A DNA stretch of 64,000 bases, from NCBI GenBank assembly GCA_027886175.1, contig JAJNNQ010000129.1:4402001-4466000 (forward strand). The letters are read 5' to 3'. The notes beneath the pieces were generated by a model, which saw only the letters and a program-made list of their open reading frames with translations, was not told where the DNA came from and searched no databases. Each line of letters starts with the position of its first letter. Positions within the stretch are counted from its first letter, which is position 1. The DNA is from Phylloscopus collybita (Eukaryota; Chordata; Aves; Passeriformes; Phylloscopidae). The translations under genes were made by a program, and so were the position numbers. Below are positions 12,776 to 25,384 of this stretch, in pieces.

Positions 12776-13923
12776 CCTTTGCAGGCTGTCCTTGGGCACA
12801 CCCCCCCAGCAATACACACAACTCCTCAATGGGCTGCACCCTCACTCAGCCACTGGCCTCGTGTCTCTGAACTGCCTTTGGCCTGGCCATTGGCTCCAAG
12901 GGAAGGACCTCAGCTGCACTGGCTTTCCTGGCACTGAGCTGCTTTGTCAGGGAGCAAAAACTTTACTGCTTGTTCTGGGTGGCTAACACAACATTCCTGA
13001 AAGGATTACACCTTGAAGAGCAGGAGCAAAATGCATCTTCTTATCGGTGTTTGCAGATTGAGTGGTTTGTAAGATTTTGATCTCTAGCTTAGTTTTAATT
13101 AATTACTTTATCTACCTCAAAGCTACCCAGGTAGTACAACTTTCAAGTTGGCTGGATAGAAGGAACTGTAATTACTGAATATATAAAGACTTTTGATCCA
13201 TTCTATTTCCAATTGTATTTTCATCCTCTAACTATAAGTTAGGAGCATGTAAACAAACTGTTTGGAGCCTACAGCTGCTATTGGTGCCTGCAGGCCAGAT
13301 ACACTCTAATAGGAAAGTGACCTAATTCCACTGATCTCAGAGGAAAGGCCCTTATTAACCTTCATGGGCTTCCATTGGCACTTGAACAATTATTTTTAGA
13401 TGAACTGGGCAATGCTTTCCTTTTCACTCCAGTCTAAATCATGCTTTTCATAAATTACAGAAATATTTTTGTGTTCAAAAATAAGGCTGAAGGACAGGAC
13501 AGTTTTATTGGAAAATCTAAACAAGGCTTACCCAGCTGTACCTTTGAAAACACTCCTTTCTGTGATTGCAGGCAACCATTACTCAGGGAAAATACATCAT
13601 TCAAGTCAGTTTCTATCTAGGTACCAAGTTCAGGATTCTGCACAAATACCTGGTAGGCATCTCTCCTCTTTCACTGAAATAAATTTGTACTGGCACCTAA
13701 AAAAAGCCTACCAACTGCTGGGAGCAGGTGGACCCTTATTATTCCTTACCTGAGATGAGCAGGCATTGAAGCTCATTTTTCCCTGAGCATTCTTCATGTT
13801 CTTTTGGTTAGCAAGCAAAGCAAAGCCCATGTCACTGAGGTGGTCAAGAGTTGTCTAGTGAATACTCTTTAACATTAGCAGAAAAATTTGGTCTACAATA
13901 TTATAAAAAAGTCTGGCACAGAA

Positions 13924-13924
<1 letters not shown>

Positions 13925-13962
<38 letters not shown>
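13925..13962 (+). repeat. Poly(A) homopolymer, 38 bp
   Basis: An uninterrupted run of about 38 A, the longest homopolymer in the window. The upstream 100 bp do not resemble the 3' end of a known gene or LINE, and CR1 does not end in poly(A). It is probably a slippage-expanded microsatellite. The exact length is prone to assembly error. Confidence 0.95.
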
Positions 13963-13964
<2 letters not shown>

Positions 13965-15809
13965 TTAAGAAAATTTTACTCTACTTTTCTTTACCACCTG
14001 TGGAAGTAAGTCTCAAAGGTGTCAGAAATTACATAATTGAATACACCAAAAAGATTTTCAGCCTTCAATTTAGAGCTATCACTTGTCAGCAAACAAATTG
14101 TTTGGCTTGGGTCCTGATCTTCTTAATGAGCCCAAACCTACCAAAGAAATTTTTATCTGAAAATCTTTTCCTGTACTAAATATCTATAGCTCCTGCCTCA
14201 GCAATGATCAAGCAGATGTAGTCACCATCAGCCTCCACTTCCTTATTTTGAATATCCTCAGTTCCTATCAATACTGCAGTTCCATCTGCCTTCGGTTGCT
14301 CTGCCTTTATTTAGGAGAGTGACATCAGTTTAGCCTTACACAAGCTGTATCCTGAGGAAATGTAATTTGTCACCAAGGAAAAAAAAATAAAAAATTCAAA
14401 GTCAATCCAGTATCAAAGCATCTCCAAAACTACACTGAGCTATGCTGCCTGTGCAGAAGTGACTCAGAGCAGAGAGCTACAAAAGCTCTATGGCTTTGCC
14501 ACAGCACAGGCTCCACCAGGCAGCACATGGCTGGGGGTGAACAGCCTGAAGGGGAAGCACTACCAAAGGCACATGGGAGGGCCATAGAAATGTCTTCCCA
14601 GGGATATTCAGGAAACACCAAAACATGGAATCTTTCTTAGAGGCTGCATGAAGGAGCAATATCACAGTATTATTCTGAAGGGTCTGGTCCCTTCTGCAGT
14701 CATTGAAGCTGAAGTGTAGAATGTTCTTTCAGAAATTTAGCAACATTTTGGGTTGCTGAGACCAGCTCCCTTAAAAATTAGGGACCCTAGCCAATCTGGA
14801 AATGCATGATGAAGTCTTCCCATTTGGACAACCTGAATCAATCTTGCTGTAGGTAACATCTTTCCCACATTCTATTAAGGCAGGTAATATTTCCTAATTA
14901 CTCTTGCTGATCTGAATAATTAGGACTCCATTCTTTTTAGGAAAAGTTCCCTAACATGCGTGAGCCAAGTGAGTTAATGCCAATTAACCTGCCCTTGAAG
15001 TGCTCTAAAGCCCTTACCAAAGCACATGCTTTCAACACATCCTGAGATGAAGTCAGTAACTTTGTACAGTTATTGACTTCAATGCCATGAAAAGGTTCCA
15101 TTCCACCCCAGGAAGGCTCAGACAGCACGAGTTGGCGTCCATCTCTGAAGGCTGTTCTGAACTCTATTTGGGCTTCTTACCTGTTACACAGGTCTGTAAT
15201 CCTCTCTAGGACTTTCTGTTTAACACGCAGGTGAAAGGCATCTCTCCTTCTCCTGAATGTAAATGGTTCACTGTGGCACAGGTCCTCCCACACTGCAGCC
15301 ACGTGCCTTAGTTTATCACTTTCTCTTGCAGCACAACGGGCAAGAACAGCCTTTATGAGCACCTGGCAGTTCACCAGACAGCACATCTGTGCTTGATTGC
15401 CAGCTGAGAATCTGTGCCAGGTCACCATCCCACACTCTAAAATTCTGGGAGGAGATACTATACAAAGCCTGGCAAACAGTTTTCATGAAAACAGTTTTTC
15501 ATCTTCATTTTCCCATATAACTCTAGGTAGAGTGAGAAAACACTGGACTCTCATAGCCCATCCTGACCTCACCACAGCTTAAAGGAGCCTGTGACAGAGT
15601 TCTGCTGAAGAGAAGGGGCTCACTATTCCAAGCAATGAAGCACCAGAAAGGAAAAGGACATGAAAAGAGATATGAGAGGCTGTAAAGAAGCCCTAAGGAT
15701 TTCCAGAAGTTTTATTTTTCTGTGGTGCAGATGATACTATGCAAGGGGTCCCTCCCATTTTTTCACTAAATGCCAGCTTTACCTCTCTGTATGTATATAT
15801 AACTCTATA

Positions 15810-15834
15810 GTGTTATGTAGGCTATACATAACAC
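15810..15834. repeat. Perfect 10-bp inverted repeat (hairpin)
   Basis: GTGTTATGTA (15810-15819) and TACATAACAC (15825-15834) flank a 5-nt loop. It lies just downstream of a short TATA-rich stretch. No associated element is seen. Confidence 0.8.
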
Positions 15835-17669
15835 CACAAATCCCCAGGAGCACTGCAACTTGAGGCCAAAAATCCTGTTTGTCACATGAAGACAGAAAAT
15901 GCCCCAACACACATTTCCCAGGCTCTGCCCTGCACCCTGTCCAGGAACTATCTGAGCTACAGCCCCCAGTGCCAGCAGAGTCAGCTGTGTCCTTTTATGT
16001 TTTTCTCTTTTAAAAAATTTCTTCTGATCAAACTGATGCTCTCAAAATATTTCCAACGAGACAAGTAAACGTTGATGCCATTCTCAAGTCCCTGGTGCAG
16101 GATGCTGGCTGTAGATGACACCACCAGGTGCTGAAAATGCCCTGCCAGTTTCTCCAGTTGTTTCTAGACCTGCTCTGGATCGTGTGCCATGCGCTGCCTT
16201 ACACTGAATCCTCAGTTTTGATTTCCTGCCTAATTGCTCAATTCAGCATTCATTTGCTAGCAGAGTCTGCCCTTTGCCAGGCTACCATGTGGGGTTTTTT
16301 GGTCATTCTGCTTCACTGGTAGAACTGGTTGAACAAACAACAATCCAGAACTCATTCACACTTCCACATCTAAAATGCCCACTTTGGTCCAGAGAAATAT
16401 GTAAAGATCCTATAATGCTAATTTTTGGTACATGTTTGTATTTGATTAAATACTCTTAAATATCTTCTCTTGTGCACTTCTTTCAGAAAGGGCATAATTA
16501 CTGTTCTCTAATGATTTCCAGTGTTTCTATCCAAATATGCAACAACAAGCATTAGCTGAAGCTGAGTCTGAAGCTGCTGTGGTCATGAAAGGTCCATTGA
16601 TTTCAAGTGGAAATACACACTTTTACTGAGAAAAATGCTTGGTTTATCAAGTTCAAGCCCTTATTCCTGAAATTAGATAACCTGCAAGTAGCACCAAGTA
16701 AATACAGAAAAGGAGCTCCTGTGTGCAGAGCAAGCAGTTCAAGAGTGAGTCTCAGGGAGAAGTCTTTCCCTCAGCCTGAACCATGATGCCACAAATAGAA
16801 GCAATCTACAGTTCAGATCACAAACTAACCCTTCCTGCCTTCAATTCCAGAGCCCTCCAAAAAAAATCTGGGTGGGTGCAGATGGAGAAGACATCTGGAG
16901 AAGGCCAGAAGTGCCTACACACCAAGGCCAGCGGAGGCACCATGACTCCAGAGAGCCATGCTCAGTGTCCCTCCCAGTTAGGTTTCTGTAAGCCCATAAA
17001 TAACATGTTCCACAGTTTCATTAATTATGTCAGCCTTGAACCAAGCCTCTTAAATCCATCTTTCTTGGGATGCCTAACTTGAGAGAAACTGCTTTGAATA
17101 GAAGTGTATTTGGCCATTTATCCTGGTAATCAGGCAGAAAATTGTGAGAGAGAAAGCATGTACAAACTGATACATCTCAATTAACCTTGAGAATAATCTC
17201 TCTCAACGAGTTTCCATGTATTCAGCCCTTCTCTTTGTATAATGAAACGAATATAAACTTTCTCCTATAGAGTTTGAAGACAAAAAGAATTCTTACCTAG
17301 GCAGTCATTTACCCAGTAGCACTATGAACACCTTAATGCATAAAATGCTATTCATTGTACTGAAAGAACTACAACAATCATAAAACATTAATTTGCTATC
17401 TTGATGTCAGAAAACCCAGTTCATTCACTTTACTACTGTTTCCTCCATTTTCCTTACTCCTTAGTGCCAAGGGAACTGGCTGAGATCATTGCAGGCCAGT
17501 CTGCATCCCCTTCGAGAACAATGATGGTCACTGGGAGAGGACTGGAAGCAAAGAGAAACATCATTCCCTTTTTCCAGGGCAAGAAGCAAGAGCCAGGAGC
17601 TACAGGCTCACCTCACTCACAGGAAAGGTGAATAATCCTGAAAACCACTTCCAAAGAGAAAGGACAAGA

Positions 17670-18510
17670 AGGTGATTGGCAGTAGTTAGCACGGGTTTAC
17701 AGAAGGGGAATTACATTTGAACAGAGTGATAAAGTTCTGTGACAAGCAGGGTGGCTGGTGGATGAGGGGAGCCAGCAGGTCTTGTGAGACAAGGGCAAGC
17801 CTTTCAGCACAGTGCCCTGTAACATCCTCATGGACACAGTGAGCAGCCTCAGAGGGGCTAAGCAGAGAAGGTGCTGCATTTGCTGAAGTGTCAGGCTCCA
17901 AGGGCTGTGAGCAATGGCAGGAAGTCCAGAGGGACACCAGTCACTGGCAGAGCACCCCAGAGGAACACACCATGGGACAGCCTGACCTCTGCCAGCCTGC
18001 AGCTGCCACCTGGGGAGGAAAGGCCCATGGGCCAGATGGACCTTGAGGAGATGGAGAAATGGGCCCACAGGAACATGGTGAAGTTCAACCAAGTTCCCTG
18101 CACCTGAGGAGGGACAAACCCAAGCCAGCACAGGCCAGGGGGTCTGAATGGCTGGAAAGCAGCTATGCAGAAACATGGGCATAGCAGAAAGAGTCCATGA
18201 AAGTGCCACAATTATTATTAAGAAGCTGGAACACTGATTATATAAAGAGGCAAAGAGCTGGGATTGTTCAGTCCTGAGAAGAGAAAGCTTCAGAGGGCCT
18301 TTATGAACACCCAAGGAGAGAGAAAGAAGATGGACATAGATCCCTTCTAAGGGTCTAGGACAAGAGGTAATTTCCATTGAAATTTTCATTTAAAACATAC
18401 AGAAAAGCTGCTTTATTGTAAGGGCTGTTGAACACTAGAACAGGTTGCCCAGGGATGTTTGTGGGGGCCTATCCTTAATCAGAAGCTAAGTGCCCTGGCT
18501 GAGCAGGGTG
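17670..18510 (+). mobile_element. CR1 LINE, decayed longer copy with RT-region remnants, plus strand
   Basis: Reads along the 3' half of a CR1 LINE in order. First comes the reverse-transcriptase region (AGCACGGGTTTACAGAAGGG, then GGCTGGTGGATGAGGGGAG, AACATCCTCATGGACA). Next are ATGGTGAAGTTCAACCAAG and CACCTGAGGAGGGACAA, then the CTGTTCAGCCTGGAGAAGAG-like segment (18268-18287), GGACAAGAGGTAA, and AACAGGTTGCCCAGGGATG near 18440. It is heavily diverged, with internal deletions and frame breaks, and the extreme 3' terminus is not clear. A 230-codon open frame on the minus strand (17697-18389) is an antisense shadow of this element, not a gene. Confidence 0.8.
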
Positions 18511-20829
18511 GTGGGACATAAATCTCCACACATCTCTTCTGGCCCCCATGACTCTGGAAAAAACAAGGCAATGGACAGCACATTCAGCTTTGTCCACTCC
18601 AAGAATGGCTGGTAAAGGAGACGGACCTGAACACAGCAACAGGAAAGTGATTTACAAAATAACATTTGCTCTGGCTGACACATCAAGTCTGGCACAGCTG
18701 CACTGCAGCCTCACCGTAGAAGCACCAGCCAAACCTCCCTCTCCTTCTGGCTGCTCTGTCAAAAGCAGAGAAGTTTCCAGCTAACTGAAAATGTATCAGT
18801 GAACTGAAGTTCTTCCCTTTCAAACACAGAAGGTTGTTGTACAAAGAGTGAATATTTTCTCATTATCAAATGTCTACGTTAGCTTTCAGTGAAATATCCA
18901 AATGAACAAGGAGTCTCAAAATGATTATTTTCAGGGGCATCCTAAATCACAACCAACCAGCCTCTGGCACAAAATTTTCCCTGGGCCTTCATGGTCTACT
19001 CACCAGCATTCAAAGTCTGATACCCCACATAAACTATAGTGCTATTCAGCACTGATTGTTCAACTGATCCTAAATTCTTTGCACACACATGTCCACTATT
19101 ATAAACAAAATACATTAAATAATAGTAATAAACAGAGCTGCCCCTCCAGAGTGCTGCCAAAGATGAGGAGATTGATCCTCTCATAAAGCTCTATCAAGAG
19201 CACAAGCCTAGGACATGGATTGCAGACTGAGAAAAGTTCAGAGCAAGATTTTAAAACTTATCAAAAATTGTAATTGCCTAAAATCAAAGGCCTAATTACA
19301 GGATATAACATCAAATATTCAAATGACTCTGCACTATTATGCAACAAGCATTAGAAAGGTTAAAAAATATTTTGTCATTTTCATCTAAATTTGAAGAGGT
19401 TGGGATTTTCTCTCTCACAAATCAGCTAAAAGCCTGCCAGGAAGGCCAGGAAAGAACAAGATAAGAAGCAAATAAACTGAAGAAACAGTTGAAATATGTC
19501 CAAAGAATTTATTTTTCCCTTATTGTTTCAATTAAGGTAACAACTTATTCTGTTGGTTGCTTTTTTTTTTTTTTTTTTTTTTTTTAGTTTACTGCTTTTT
19601 AAGTACCTAGTCCATTTCTTCATGTGATATCAAAATTATGGAATCTCCACATTCACATCTCCACATTTTGCTTAAAAATTTATGAAGCATAGGTCGCTGC
19701 AAACTACTGTGAGTTTTCCAACCCAGAACAAGGAATTTGTGAATCTACCTGGTGACAAGTGACAGGGTTAGAATGACAAAGCAACTATTTTTCAGAAGAA
19801 TTCATACATGTGTGCCATGCCACTGCATGACTATTCTGATAGATTCTGCTAAATTGGCATGTCATTTGGAACCATCCCTCAAGGAGATTTATGCTCCTAA
19901 ATCCTAACAGACAGAATTTTACATCCCACTTCTTTCCCACAAAAGTAAGTTAGGGTGAAGTGGCAGCCCTTAATAAAACAGCCATCTTTTCAAAAGTCAT
20001 CACAGGAGTCAGCTGAATTTACAGCTGGCCCTGACTTAATCCTGACATTGTTAGCATGTCATTAGAAGGGGGTGACCTATCTACATATGGAGATTAACTC
20101 CAACAGGTGAAAGCAAATGACACAATTGACTATGCATATGACACAGGCAGTGCCTTGGGATAAATGTCAGGATGTCTCTGGAGACATCAGTGGGATCAGC
20201 ACCTGTGATGGCTGAAAAGGAGGGAGAACACAGCAGCACCCAGACACCCAGCTTACCCGAGGCTGGCAGAGGGGAGCAGCACTGCACACACCCAAAGGTG
20301 CTGACTGGGACACAGCACGGCCTCACACCTCACACCTGCTCCCGAGGTGATGCCCCAGTGCTGTTCCACTCGCTGCTTTCTGCCCTGAGCACTCCTGACT
20401 CTTCAGAGGCACTGCTTGCTCCCAGCTGGCTGCTCCCATGGGCTGCCAGGGCTGCACTGTGGTGCTGTGGACAGGCACAGCCCCAACAGCACGACCCAGA
20501 AGCTACAACTGTGACAGGGAACTTTGCAGGGCACACTGCACCTGCATGCCCGAGCTGGCAGTACCCTGGGCAATAAGCCCTTATGTGACTCATGCTAAAA
20601 GATTTTAAACCCTGTGCTACTTTGGGTTGTTGCAGTTCATCAGGATGTGCACTCTTACACCACAGAACACCTCCAAAACCCAGAGAAGAAGGTGAGCTAG
20701 TCCCTGGGGCAGGCACAGCTCTGCACAAATGCCTAATACGACATGAAACCAATGCCAAACTACACCTAACAGATTCAGCTAGTGTTCAGCTAATATGGCA
20801 AACATATGAAACTAAGATAGTTTAGTTCT
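18511..20829. other. Unique sequence, no gene recognised
   Basis: AT-rich unique DNA with a T run at 19561-19585. A moderately GC-rich patch at about 20160-20570 has open frames on both strands (134 and 142 codons), which suggests composition, not coding. No repeat family is recognised. Confidence 0.5.
19561..19585 (-). repeat. Poly(T) homopolymer, 25 bp
   Basis: Uninterrupted T run. No LINE or retrocopy body is visible on the side where a poly(A)-tailed minus-strand copy would lie. Confidence 0.95.
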
Positions 20830-20831
20830 TT

Positions 20832-21284
20832 GTGTTTCCAACTCCTGGAGTGTACAAATGACACTGCCTAGCTCTGGTGAAAGTGGCTTTAATTCTGACA
20901 GACTTCTTGGAGCAGGCTGCAATCCATGCACAAGTGAGTTAAACACTTTTATGTTGTCTGTGTTTTTGCCGTTCTCCTCTGTCGCCTTTAAGGAGTTTGG
21001 TAAAGTCTTATTTTTAGCCTTCTGTGTTTTGGAGTCAGATACATTTTCATATAAATAAGCTTCTTGTTATTGTAAAATCTAGAAATGTTTACATTCTTCT
21101 CATAAGGAGGAGACTGCTGATGGACTCTTGGGTTGCCCAGTGTGGTTGGGGAGGAAGATTTTCTTCCTCCAATCCATGGTCACTGCTGGAGTTCGAGAAA
21201 TGTTGATTCTGTAAATAAACCCTCCTCTTTCCTGCCTGGAACATCGCAAGGTGTGGGTGTGAGTTCTTTATGTCGTGAGCGACA
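20832..21284 (+). mobile_element. Possible LTR remnant, plus strand
   Basis: The 3' part has an AATAAA (21214-21219) followed by a T/C- and GT-rich stretch, and it stops near a TGTCG / CGACA hairpin at 21271-21284. This resembles an LTR R-U5 end. A CA-terminated boundary at 21284 is plausible. I could not define the 5' end or a TSD, so the start given is a guess at the TG near 20832. Alternatives are a cryptic polyadenylation site in unique sequence or an unrelated repeat. Confidence 0.3.
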
Positions 21285-24200
21285 CTTTCACCTGTCAGGC
21301 AAGCAGAGAGCAGTCACTGCAGCTCAGCTGCTGTGCTGCACTGGAGTCAGCAGGCCTGGCCCACCCCCCCTAACACTGCACTGAATCCCTCAGCTGCAGC
21401 AGAGAATCTGCACACTCCACACAAACTGCTCGTGGAGAACTCAACGTTGAATGCACTGCCCAGATGTACAGAGTACTTCACCACAGGCAGCACACAGAGA
21501 CCTCAGTGCTGTCCCAGCTGAATCCTGACAAGGGAAGCTCCCTGCTTTTCTGTAGTACAGCCTAAGAAACAGTTCTGCAAGTTCACAGTGCAACACTCTT
21601 GTCACTCCTAAAGACTGTGAGGGTGTCACAAGCCTTCTGCAAACACGGTGCAGTACTGTGCTAAAGCTGCAGAAATGCTCACTGGCAGATCAAATGATAC
21701 GCACACTTCTACCCTGCTGTGTTTTGTGATTTTGTCTTTGTTGCTCTGCCCACCCCCTGCCCTTGCTCTCTCTGACCATACAATCACAGACAGTGTCAAT
21801 GACAGCAGGCAGGGAGTGTTTTACACTGCTTCTATCCACCCCACTCCAGCTGAGCTTCAGCACGTCCCAGGATAGCAGTGCTGTCGTCTTCCTTCAGAAT
21901 TAACTACGATTTTAGAGCAGGCAAGCTCCCTGTACTTCTGACAAAAGACTATATTTAGGACTGGCACTGGAAAGTGTAAACAGACATATTACAGAGGCTA
22001 TCTATTAGGTAATAAATATTAGAAGTATAAAAAACAAAACCCTCAAGAAAAATCAGATTTTGACAGTTGTTTAACCTACAAGAATATTCTGGTAGAGAAG
22101 ACTCTCACTGCCTACCCACTGAAGCATAAAGGACTCCTTTTTTGAGTATCTTGACAAAAGTGGAACATAAAGATCATTATTTACATTAGGAGGCCTGATG
22201 CCTTATGCTTCATTGAATTTGAATACTGAATTGCCCACCTGAATTATCTCTAGTAAAAAAAGACAGTAGATTCTTTCCAGTAGATTAATAATGCTAAAGA
22301 ACTCTGTTAATACATTTTTCCAGTGCTATTCAAGAAAAATATATTGGGTTCAAACCAGAAAGTGCAAAAGCAAATCCTGACACATGAAAGGGTGAGGGGA
22401 AGAAATGTAGGTCTGCAAAGTTCAAACACACCGTCACAGGACTCATTTTGCTCCTTTCAACAAAGGTGACAAGGATGGAGAAGTTTCAGAAGTTCCCCAG
22501 CCAAAAACAGGTGCCTTGAAAGCCACAGGCTATCAATTGTGCAACTTCTGTGAGCTGCTGAAGATACAATCCAGGTAATACTCCTACTCACTGTCATGCT
22601 TCTACAAAGCCATGAAAAAAATAAATTCAAGTCCAGACATATTCACAAACCACACACTAAAATTTATCTCAAGTTCAGTGGAGGACTTCAAACATTATGT
22701 TGAGCCAAAAAGTCCTCACCCCACAGTACCACCCTAGCAGTTACAAGTCTCAAGTATTTGGCAGAGTCTGTTAAACACAAGGAACTCATCTATAGAATAC
22801 TCATCTCATATTATGCAAGTAAACCAAAAGATAACAAATATTTTAAATTTAAATAAAATCAGCCAGGCAATACAGATTTGAAATATAACAAGCACTGGTC
22901 ATATTCTAAAAAACGTATCTTTTTATTACTTGGAGATTCCCACAGACACTCCTCCTCATTTTCCTGGATTAATGGTTTAAAAGTGGGTTACCTCCTCCAA
23001 CAGCTGAGGTGTAATAACAAAGAGCTGCTAACCCTACCACCTGCATATGAGAAGAGGAAGGGCTCAGATGCCTGAGAATGGTCCCCTGAGGGAATTTAGC
23101 CATGTTCTTGCCTTGCTGCAGACAAGCACCAGAGCAAAGGGGCCCTTCAGGTCCCGAGCACCAGCTTTGTGCTGACCCAACACAGTGACCTGAGACCCCA
23201 GAGAGCCTAAGAAACAACCTCAGAGTGCAGTCACCCCCAAGCATTCCCATTTCATTCTTTTGTTTGGTTTCCAGAGGCCTAATACTGGCTCTATTGGAAA
23301 AATGCCCAGTTGGAAGCATACAAGAAGCAGCACCTTGAAGCCAGCAAAAGGAGCCTGATGGGCTGGAGAACACTGACCTCTTTCCCCAGATGAGAACAGT
23401 GTCTTGCAAAGACTGCTGTGTGTTCATGAACTCCCCTTCCCTAGCCCACTTCCCTGCCCCTGAAAGTCATATTTAAACAAAAGAAAATTTTACTGGGATT
23501 TTTACGGTCTATATTCCCATTATCATCAAATTCATTAGACTTTCTAGAATGACTTTTATGGTCACTGTGAGAAGGCAAAACCCAGCTCACATTACTGGGC
23601 ATTTTATAGTTTTCTCTTGGGAACACACAAGATTTCTGTACTTATTTATGCAGAAACTTGATATTTTGGGTGAGGCCCTTTTATCATATTAACACATACA
23701 GGCCTTGAAAAGTTAAATTGATATAAAACTGTTTTATAATTTTAAAACATCTTTGTTGATGCAGTTGTATGTCACTGTTGTTCACAAACTAATAAAAAAT
23801 CACTAAGTGCTCTGATTATAGATTTCTATGAATTGCCCTATTTAGATGATGTGCTGAGACCTACCTTTAAAGCCATTTCTAAGTTGCTGCTATTTTTAAA
23901 CATCAGTCTAAAAGTTTTAATACTAAGCTGAGAGATTAGTATAAACAAGCCAAAGAAAATATACAATAAAACAAATATCAATCAGAATTCTAAAGTATTT
24001 TGAAACTTTAAAGAATTGAAAACACACTGTATCCAGAAATGGTGTTTTTTTATGCTTTGATTCCTTTTAGATGGTTTTATACTGTCTCTTAATTTTTTTT
24101 CTAGTATTCTCTAAAAATGAAATCAAGTCAAAATAACAGTTGTATTTAGCAGCTTCACTTTCTAGTAGAGCTACAAGTTAAGGACTAGAATTCATTATTA

Positions 24201-25380
24201 ATTGAATGCAAAGGTGTAATTGTCATTCTTTTACTCAGATATTATACAGTTCTGTGAAATTATACAGCCAGCTCCAGCTCTGATGGTGTGGCAGCCCTTT
24301 CTCCCTGCAGCCTAAATCCATGAGAGACATCCCCCTCCCTAGCTCAAAGGCAGGGCTGGCAGCGAGGCCAGAACTCCTGAGAGCAACACTCCTGCCGCAG
24401 TTTTACTTCCTTTACTTGGCTCTCAATTCCCCCAGGCCTCAAGATCCTCTCCCTGATAACCCATGTGGGCAATTAGAACAATCTTAATTCAGCATAGATA
24501 AAACACTTCCTGCCCTACCAGGCATGCAAGCACAAACATTTCATATACTTTGGATATATGAAGAACAATTGCAATTCAATACTATAATCTCTGCAGAGAA
24601 TCTCCAGTGCTAAGTACCTCAGGATTCTAAAAGAGCCTGGTCAGACTGGCTGACCTTCAGCCACCTCAATTAATTGTAAAAGTGAAGTATGCATAGTGGG
24701 AATACTCAGGGAATATACTGCAAGAAACCAAAGAGATGTTTCAGGAAATCTGAAAGAACTGAAAAGGCCAAGTTCAGTTTACACCAGTCAAAAGCCAACA
24801 CTGAGCAACCTGGTGTCCCCAAATATGTTCTTTTTGGATGCTGTCTGTAGCATCTGTTCAAATGTTTTTATATAAAGACCAATCAAGCCAGCAACACACA
24901 GATAAGTGAGATCCAGTATCTTATTAGCTAGCCTTACTGGAAATGTAAATGTTTGCCACCTGCAAAGAAGTGCAGCCATGATCTGGGAGGGTCTGTGCAT
25001 CCCTTGCAGCAGGCTGCCAGTTACTGAGGGAATGCACTCATGCTTGCCATGTAAATTGCCAGTGTAGAGCTTGCAGTCCCTCGGGAGTACATGTGACAAT
25101 CCTGGAACATCTCTGCTCATGAATGGAATGCTGTTTGGGGTTTTACACCCACTAAAGGTTTCAAGAGAAAATGTAAACAGGGAGGACATTATAGTTGATG
25201 ATATGCTAAGGCAGACTGTCAACATGAAGACTGTCAAGAGCCAAAGTTAAGGCACAAAAGCACAGTCAGAAGACAAAATCTCTTTCCAAGAAGTAAGTGC
25301 TGTGAAATTCTCATACCATGACCATGCTCCTGTGATACTCGTGATACAAGCAATCTCTGTGTTACACTAGCTACAGCATT
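21285..25380. other. Unique sequence, no gene recognised
   Basis: Mostly AT-rich. The 23650-24250 stretch is especially so, while 24280-24440 is locally GC-rich. Open frames of 152 codons (22969-23427, minus) and 149 codons (24788-25237, minus) match nothing I recognise. No LINE or LTR hallmark was seen. Confidence 0.5.
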
Positions 25381-25384
25381 TTTA

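Larger units (their letters stand above)
12780..17660. other. Unique sequence with a long A run and one hairpin
   Basis: No gene recognised. Contains the A run at 13925-13962 and the hairpin at 15810-15834 (both listed). The remaining sequence is AT-rich with scattered open frames under 100 codons and no visible retroelement. Confidence 0.5.

Noticed and set aside
17697..18389. 230-codon open frame on the minus strand, the longest in the window
   Set aside because: It lies wholly antisense to a recognisable decayed CR1 and is Leu/Ser/Pro-rich in the way CR1 reverse frames are. It is a shadow, not a gene.
22969..25237. Open frames of 152 and 149 codons on the minus strand (22969-23427, 24788-25237)
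   Set aside because: No recognisable domain or repeat of known proteins. Lengths are within reach of chance in 64 kb over six frames.
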